37,535 nt of DNA from the NCBI RefSeq assembly GCF_000281955.1, contig NZ_AKKF01000133.1:1-37535 (forward strand), in the 5' to 3' direction. How positions within the stretch are numbered: position 1 is the first letter of the stretch; the number at the start of each line of letters is the position of its first letter. Below are positions 33,189-37,535 of this stretch, piece by piece. The DNA comes from Caulobacter sp. AP07 (lineage in GTDB: Bacteria > Pseudomonadota > Alphaproteobacteria > Caulobacterales > Caulobacteraceae). A program made the translations under genes and the position numbers. The notes under the pieces were generated by a model, which did not search any database, had not been told where the DNA came from, and was given only the letters and a program-made list of their open reading frames with translations.

Positions 33189-33633
33189 GCGCGATGGCGT
33201 CCAGGGCGCCATTGATGAAACCGGATTCCGGTCCCTCGAAGAAGGATTTGGCGATCTCGACATATTCGTCGATCACCACCTCGGTGGGTACGTCGGGGCG
33301 GTGCATGAGCTCATAGGCCCCCGAACGCAGGACCGCGCGGGCCGTGGCGTCCAGGCGCTCCAGCTTCCAGCCCGAGGCCAGGCGCTTGACGATGGCCTGG
33401 TCGACCGCGGCCTGGTGGGCGACGACGCCCTTGGCCAGTTCGGCGAAGAAGGTCTCGTCGGCGGCAGCCAGTTGGTCGCCGTCCGGACCGTCGACGTCAC
33501 GATCGAAGCGGTGCTCGGAAAACTCGCGGACCACGGCGTCGACGCCGACGCCCGAGACTTCCATCTGGTACAGCGCCTGCACGGCCGCCAGGCGGGCCAC
33601 CGAACGGGGCTTGATGCGATCGCCCTTGCTCAT
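33172..33633 (-). CDS. nusB: Transcription antitermination factor NusB
   Basis: 153 residues from ATG 33633, whose ATGA overlaps the stop of the ribH-like gene. All-helical NusB pattern: [59 protein letters not shown] and [30 protein letters not shown]. With NusE it binds boxA RNA in rRNA leaders. A moderately acidic insertion (residues about 48-60) is usual for alphaproteobacteria. Confidence 0.96.
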   Translation of the reverse strand: MSKGDRIKPRSVARLAAVQALYQMEVSGVGVDAVVREFSEHRFDRDVDGPDGDQLAAADETFFAELAKGVVAHQAAVDQAIVKRLASGWKLERLDATARAVLRSGAYELMHRPDVPTEVVIDEYVEIAKSFFEGPESGFINGALDAIARDARN

Positions 33634-34094
33634 CGGCCGGCTCCCAGCAACTGGGCGCGCAGGGCGACCAGCTCCAGGCATTCGCGGGCCGCGTGGCCGC
33701 CGCGATCGCCTTCGGAGACCTTGGCGCGAGCCCAGGCCTGGTCTTCGTCCTCGACGTTCAGCACGCCGTAGCCGATGGCCAGGCGCTTGCCGATCGCCAG
33801 GTCCTGCAAACCGCGCGCGGTCTCGTTGGCGACGATCTCGAAGGTGTAGGTCTCGCCGCGCAGGACGACGCCCAGGGCGACATAGCCGTCATAGCGCACG
33901 CCGACCGGACGATGGCCGGCCTCTTCGGCCAGGGCGACGGCGCTGGGGATCTGCAAGGCGTCGGAGACGGTGATCACGTCAAAGTCCGCGCCATGCGCCT
34001 CGATCGCCTGGGTCGCGCCGCGCAGCAGTTCGTCGGAAAGCCCCGAATAGCGTCGGCCCTCCACGATCAGCAGACGAATCTTGTCTTCAACCAT
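33630..34094 (-). CDS. ribH: Lumazine synthase homologue with altered active site (RibH-like)
   Basis: 154 residues from ATG 34094 (AGGA just upstream). Full length and alignable to 6,7-dimethyl-8-ribityllumazine synthase: [90 protein letters not shown]. Several catalytic-motif residues differ from the family: PGAxEIP reads SDALQIP (Glu to Gln), the catalytic His of GxTxHF is Thr (GETYTF), and the Lys of the K-G phosphate motif is Arg (GDRGG). The locus order ribH-nusB-thiL is the normal one, but the other riboflavin genes are absent from between nrdR and this gene. It may be a second, specialised or inactive paralogue; symbol given for homology only. Confidence 0.85.
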   Translation of the reverse strand: MVEDKIRLLIVEGRRYSGLSDELLRGATQAIEAHGADFDVITVSDALQIPSAVALAEEAGHRPVGVRYDGYVALGVVLRGETYTFEIVANETARGLQDLAIGKRLAIGYGVLNVEDEDQAWARAKVSEGDRGGHAARECLELVALRAQLLGAGR

Positions 34095-34205
34095 AGTCCT
34101 TGAACTCTCCCCGGCGGGACCGGTCACTTAGAACCAAAGGGTTCCGCCGCAAAATCGAATCGTAGCCCGGCGGCGTCGCCGCCAGAACCGAATCACAGGA
34201 TGCGC

Positions 34206-34679
34206 CTATAGCTCGTCTTCGGCGACGTCGCTCAGGCCTTCTTCCCCCAGAAACTTCGCGAAATCACTGGTTTCCCGGAAATCACGATAGACCGAGGCGT
34301 ATCTGACATAGGCCACGTCATCGAGCGACTTCAGCGCCTTCATGGCCATTTCGCCGACCACCGAGGACGGCAGTTCGGTCTCGCCCAGGCTTTCCAGCTG
34401 GCGGACGATGCCGTTGACCATGCGCTCAACCCGCTCGGGATCCACCGGTCGCTTCTGCATGGCCAGCGAGATCGAGCGGACCAGCTTCTCGCGGTCGAAC
34501 GGCGAACGGCGGCCCGAGCGCTTGACGATCGTCAGCTCGCGCAGCTGCACCCGCTCGAAGGTGGTGAAGCGGCCGCCGCACTCGGGACACAGCCGACGGC
34601 GACGGATAGCCGCTCCGTCTTCCGACGGGCGGCTGTCCTTCACCTGGCTTTCCAGATGGCCACAGAACGGGCAGCGCAT
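34206..34679 (-). CDS. nrdR: Transcriptional repressor NrdR
   Basis: 157 residues. The N-terminal zinc ribbon has MRCPFCG and [13 protein letters not shown]; the ATP-cone follows ([19 protein letters not shown], about 53-72, through [12 protein letters not shown]). NrdR binds NrdR boxes and represses ribonucleotide reductase genes according to ATP/dATP state. It lies 31 bases downstream of glyA in the same direction, an order widely conserved (glyA-nrdR-rib). Confidence 0.97.
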   Translation of the reverse strand: MRCPFCGHLESQVKDSRPSEDGAAIRRRRLCPECGGRFTTFERVQLRELTIVKRSGRRSPFDREKLVRSISLAMQKRPVDPERVERMVNGIVRQLESLGETELPSSVVGEMAMKALKSLDDVAYVRYASVYRDFRETSDFAKFLGEEGLSDVAEDEL

Positions 34680-34710
34680 GATCTAGGCCCTCCCGACCGC
34701 GATAGGCCTA

Positions 34711-36015
34711 TTAGTTGTAGATCGGGAACCGGGCCGTCAAGGCCAGGACTTCCTCGCGCACCTTGGCCTCGACCTCGCCGTTGCCAGTCGGGCCATTGGC
34801 GGCCAGGCCGTTGACGACCTCGCCGATCAGTTGGCCGACCCGGGTGAACTCGGCCGTGCCGAAGCCGCGGGTGGTGCCGGCCGGGGTGCCCAGGCGGATG
34901 CCCGAGGTGACGGTGAACGGCGCGGTGTCGAACGGCACGCCGTTCTTGTTGCAGGTCATGTGGGCGCGCTCGAGGCTGTGCTCGGCGTCGCGGCCGGTCA
35001 CGCCCTTGGGCCGCAGGTCGACCAGCATCAGGTGGCTGTCGGTGCCGCCCGAGACGATGTTGACGCCCTGGGTCTGCAAGGCCTCGGACAACGCGCGGGC
35101 GTTGTCGATCACCTGCTGGGCATAGGCCTTGAACGACGGCTGCAGCGCCTCGCCGAAGGCCACGGCCTTGGCGGCGATGACATGCTCCAGCGGGCCGCCC
35201 TGCAGGCCGGGGAACACCGCCGAATTGACCTTCTTGATGATCGCTTCGTCATTGGTCAGCACCATGCCGCCGCGCGGGCCGCGCAGGGTCTTGTGGGTGG
35301 TGGTGGTGACCACATGGGCGTGCGGGATGGGGCTGGGGAACACGCCGCCGGCCACCAGGCCCGCGAAGTGGGCCATGTCGACCATCAGATAGGCGCCGAT
35401 CTTGTCGGCGATCTCGCGGAAGCGGGCGAAGTCGATCTGGCGGCTGTAGGCGCTGCCGCCGGCGATGATCAGCTTGGGCTTCTCGCGAACGGCGATCTCC
35501 TCGACGGCGTCGTAGTCGATCAGCTGGTCCTGCTGGCGCACGGTATAGGACACCGGCTTGAACCACTTGCCCGACTGGTTGGCGGGGCTGCCGTGGGTCA
35601 GGTGGCCGCCGGCCGCCAGGTCCATGCCCAGGAAGGTGTCGCCCGGCTGCAGCAGCGACATGAACACCGACTGGTTGGCCTGCGAGCCCGAGTGCGGCTG
35701 GACGTTGGCGAAGGCCGCGCCGAACAGCGCCTTGGCGCGTTCGATGGCGATGGTCTCGATCTCGTCGACATATTCGCAGCCGCCGTAGTAGCGCTTGCCC
35801 GGATAGCCCTCGGCGTACTTGTTGGTCAGGATCGAGCCCTGGGCCTCGAGCACGGCGCGCGAGACGATGTTCTCCGAGGCGATCAGCTCGATCTGGTTCT
35901 GCTGGCGATTCAGCTCCAGGCCGATGCGGTCGAAGATGTCGCGGTCAGCGGCGGCGAGGTCGGCGCCGAAGAAGGCGCTCTTGTCGGCGGTGATGTTGTT
36001 GGCCGGTGCGGTCAT
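34711..36015 (-). CDS. glyA: Serine hydroxymethyltransferase
   Basis: 434 residues. PLP-site lysine lies in [16 protein letters not shown]; other signatures are [48 protein letters not shown] and [15 protein letters not shown]. It converts serine and tetrahydrofolate to glycine and methylene-THF. An AGGAG-type site precedes ATG 36015. It is divergent from mucR; the 187-base region between holds a likely stress promoter facing mucR. Confidence 0.98.
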   Translation of the reverse strand: MTAPANNITADKSAFFGADLAAADRDIFDRIGLELNRQQNQIELIASENIVSRAVLEAQGSILTNKYAEGYPGKRYYGGCEYVDEIETIAIERAKALFGAAFANVQPHSGSQANQSVFMSLLQPGDTFLGMDLAAGGHLTHGSPANQSGKWFKPVSYTVRQQDQLIDYDAVEEIAVREKPKLIIAGGSAYSRQIDFARFREIADKIGAYLMVDMAHFAGLVAGGVFPSPIPHAHVVTTTTHKTLRGPRGGMVLTNDEAIIKKVNSAVFPGLQGGPLEHVIAAKAVAFGEALQPSFKAYAQQVIDNARALSEALQTQGVNIVSGGTDSHLMLVDLRPKGVTGRDAEHSLERAHMTCNKNGVPFDTAPFTVTSGIRLGTPAGTTRGFGTAEFTRVGQLIGEVVNGLAANGPTGNGEVEAKVREEVLALTARFPIYN

Positions 36016-36105
36016 CGACGCTCTCCTGGGGCTGGGAGATTAAAAGGGCGACTGGCGGGAGTCGGTCGCGCTCTCTTTACCCCCCTTCGCGCCACGATCA
36101 ATCCG

Positions 36106-36130
36106 GGAACCTCACCGGCGGGGACGCGTT
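36106..36130 (+). promoter_or_regulatory. EcfG/SigT-type general stress promoter upstream of mucR
   Basis: GGAAC (36106-36110), 16-base spacer, CGTT (36127-36130): an exact match to the GGAAC-N16-17-CGTT consensus of alphaproteobacterial EcfG (SigT) promoters. It ends 72 bases before mucR, a normal distance. A nine-base match could arise by chance, but is unlikely within a 187-base intergenic region and in the right direction. Confidence 0.5.
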
Positions 36131-36202
36131 GCGCAGGAACCGGCGCCGGCAAGGCTGGCGCACCGGGTGTTTCAGTGACTGTAAATGACAAGGCGGACTG
36201 GC

Positions 36203-36646
36203 ATGGCGACGTCGCACGGCGAGGCGGAAATCAACGACAACGACGACGACATCGACATCCTGGGCCTCAGCGCCGGCATCGTGGCAGCCTATGTCGCACA
36301 GAACACCGTGGCGCGTTCGGCGGTGCCCGAATTGATCCGCTCGGTGCACGGCGCGCTTTCAGCGCTTGGCGCTGTGCAGGCTCCGCCTGCGGCCGACCGC
36401 GCCAAGCCGGCGGTGCCGGTCTCGCGCTCGGTGCAGCGCGACTACATCGTCTGCCTGGAAGACGGCAAGAAACTGAAGATGCTCAAGCGCTACCTGCGCA
36501 CCCACTACGACATGAGCCCCGAGGACTACCGCCGCAAATGGTCGCTGCCCGGGGACTATCCGATGGTGGCCCCGGCCTATGCCGAGCGGCGGTCGGACTT
36601 CGCCAAGCAGATCGGCCTGGGCAAGGGCGCGATGCGGGGGCGGTGA
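36203..36646 (+). CDS. mucR: MucR/Ros family transcriptional regulator
   Basis: 147 residues from ATG 36203 (AAGG about 10 bases upstream; ATG 36185 is possible but lacks a site). The acidic start and ILGLSAGIVAAYVAQNTVA (about 19-37) form the oligomerisation region; the DNA-binding domain is residues 80-125, VCLEDGKKLKMLKRYLRTHY, then MSPEDYRRKWSLPGDYPMVAPAYAERRSDFAK. Of the canonical C-x2-C-x9-H-x3-H zinc ligands, C84 and H101 remain while the others are D87 and Y97. MucR proteins silence AT-rich promoters and, in Caulobacter, control S-to-G1 cell-cycle genes. Confidence 0.93.
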   Translation: MATSHGEAEINDNDDDIDILGLSAGIVAAYVAQNTVARSAVPELIRSVHGALSALGAVQAPPAADRAKPAVPVSRSVQRDYIVCLEDGKKLKMLKRYLRTHYDMSPEDYRRKWSLPGDYPMVAPAYAERRSDFAKQIGLGKGAMRGR

Positions 36647-36649
36647 GGC

Positions 36650-36752
36650 TGTCATCCCGGAAACGGCGAAGCCGTTATCCGGGACCGCCGCAAGCGCCGG
36701 CGTTCACGCGTCGGTCCCGGATCTTCGCGCTGCGCGCTCGTCCGGGATGACA
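36650..36752. repeat. 103-bp composite palindrome between mucR and hemA
   Basis: Outer 12-bp arms TGTCATCCCGGA (36650-36661) and TCCGGGATGACA (36741-36752). Inside: CCCGGA-AACGGC-gaa-GCCGTT-a-TCCGGG (about 36655-36682) and GGGACCG...CGGTCCC. It starts four bases after the mucR stop and ends eight bases before the hemA stop on the other strand, so it fills the whole convergent gap. The GTCATCCC core links it to 13742-13774 and 19803-19907. Confidence 0.75.
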
Positions 36753-36760
36753 ATAAGGTC

Positions 36761-37535
36761 CTAAGCCGCGTGGCCGCCCATGCGGGCCACGTTGCAGTGG
36801 GCCCACAGCGTTTCCATCGCCCCGACCAGCTTGCGCATCATGTCGTCGGTGTGGAACGGCGTCGGGGTGAAGCGCAGGCGTTCGGTGCCGCGCGGCACGG
36901 TCGGGTAGTTGATCGGCTGCACATAGACGCCGTGGTCGGCCAGCAGCATGTCGCTGATCAGCTTGGTGTGGTGGGGGTCGCCGACCAGCACCGGGACGAT
37001 GTGGCTGTCGTTGTCCATCACCGGCAGGCCGGCGGCCTTGAACATCGCCTTCAGGGTGGCGGCGCGCTCCTGGTGGGCCTCGCGGACCTCCGGGTGCTGC
37101 TTGAGCCACCGGACGCTGGCCAGGGCTCCGGCGGTGAGCGCCGGGGGCAGCGAGGTGGTGAAGATGAAGCCCGAGGCCACCAGGCGGATGGCGTCCACCA
37201 CCACGGCGTCGCCGGTGATGTAGCCGCCCATGACGCCGAAGGCCTTGCCCAGGGTGCCTTCGATGATGTCGATCTGGTCCATCAGGCCGTCGCGCTCGGC
37301 GACGCCGCCGCCGCGCGGGCCGTACATGCCCACGGCATGGACCTCGTCGAGATAGGTCATGGCGCCGTATTTCTTGGCCAGGGCCACGGTCCCGGCCATG
37401 TCGGCGATGTCGCCGTCCATCGAATAGACGCTCTCGAAGGCGATCAGCTTGGGCGCGTCGGCCGGCGCGGCGATCAGCAGTTCTTCAAGGTGAGCCAGGT
37501 CATTGTGCCGGAAGATGTGGCGCTGGCAGGCGCCG
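36761..37535 (-). CDS. hemA: 5-aminolevulinate synthase, C-terminal part (5' end beyond window)
   Basis: The frame is open to the right edge; 257 residues are visible, beginning [20 protein letters not shown] and [16 protein letters not shown] features: [15 protein letters not shown], the lysine in [14 protein letters not shown], and [15 protein letters not shown]; the C-terminal domain has [21 protein letters not shown]. The enzyme condenses glycine and succinyl-CoA to 5-aminolevulinate, the alphaproteobacterial route to heme, and feeds heme for ctaA-dependent heme A. An internal ATG at 37420 is not the start. Confidence 0.97.
   Translation of the reverse strand, partial: GACQRHIFRHNDLAHLEELLIAAPADAPKLIAFESVYSMDGDIADMAGTVALAKKYGAMTYLDEVHAVGMYGPRGGGVAERDGLMDQIDIIEGTLGKAFGVMGGYITGDAVVVDAIRLVASGFIFTTSLPPALTAGALASVRWLKQHPEVREAHQERAATLKAMFKAAGLPVMDNDSHIVPVLVGDPHHTKLISDMLLADHGVYVQPINYPTVPRGTERLRFTPTPFHTDDMMRKLVGAMETLWAHCNVARMGGHAA

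Noticed and set aside
36016..36202. Possible riboswitch upstream of glyA
   Set aside because: I looked for glycine, SAM and THF riboswitch core patterns and recognised none.

Overview
The window is about 37.5 kb of dense, GC-rich chromosome from an alphaproteobacterium, most likely Caulobacter or a close relative in the Caulobacteraceae. Supporting features are a MucR/Ros-type regulator, a two-domain cold shock protein, the NDUFS4-like complex I accessory subunit, the DUF177 / ubiquinol-cytochrome c chaperone pair next to plsX-fabH-ihfA, a class I PHA synthase, a short-type ArgC, and promoters of the TTGAC/TTGCNC-N17-TAnAnn form. This placement rests on sequence style and gene content; no database was searched.

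Layout. 1-3.7 kb: start of a TonB-dependent receptor (runs off the left edge), then tRNA-Arg, complex I subunit, tRNA-Pro, DUF192 protein and two-CSD cold shock protein, followed by two identical tRNA-Glu genes, all on the minus strand. 3.7-11.1 kb: recJ, a plus-strand brnT-brnA toxin-antitoxin module, then the minus-strand array alaC-hom-glpX-fbp (amino-acid synthesis plus both classes of fructose-1,6-bisphosphatase). 11.1-16.1 kb: small lipoprotein, phaC, a quinol-monooxygenase-like gene divergent from soxR across a SoxR-box promoter, a DUF1287 protein and a hicA-hicB module. 16.1-18.1 kb: argC and the rplM-rpsI operon with promoter and terminator. 18.3-21.5 kb: a convergent PhoX / PhoA-type phosphatase pair, each preceded by a possible Pho box. 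21.5-24.3 kb: ctaA, two small membrane proteins, a composite palindromic repeat, a tRNA-Gly remnant, tRNA-Pro(GGG), a MerR regulator and ihfA. 24.5-28.4 kb: fabH-plsX, DUF177, the cytochrome bc1 assembly chaperone and bamE. 28.5-32.1 kb: a single-domain response regulator, the H+-pumping pyrophosphatase hppA and an exported protein. 32.1-37.5 kb: thiL-nusB-ribH-like, nrdR, glyA, mucR and the C-terminal part of hemA (runs off the right edge).

Most of the window is housekeeping. The accessory signals are two toxin-antitoxin modules, several long intergenic palindromes (one family contains a GTCATCCC core), and a truncated tRNA-Gly. The observations I rate highest are: a lumazine synthase homologue in the canonical ribH-nusB position whose catalytic motifs are substituted at several key residues; a SoxR box inside a 19-bp-spacer promoter driving a small monooxygenase; a hicA gene whose promoter implies a leaderless GTG start; paired phosphatases with Pho-box-like sites; an EcfG/SigT-type promoter in front of a MucR protein that lacks two of the four canonical zinc ligands; and a 15-bp-core palindrome found in two distant intergenic regions. 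I saw no CRISPR array, transposase, prophage or obvious defence island.
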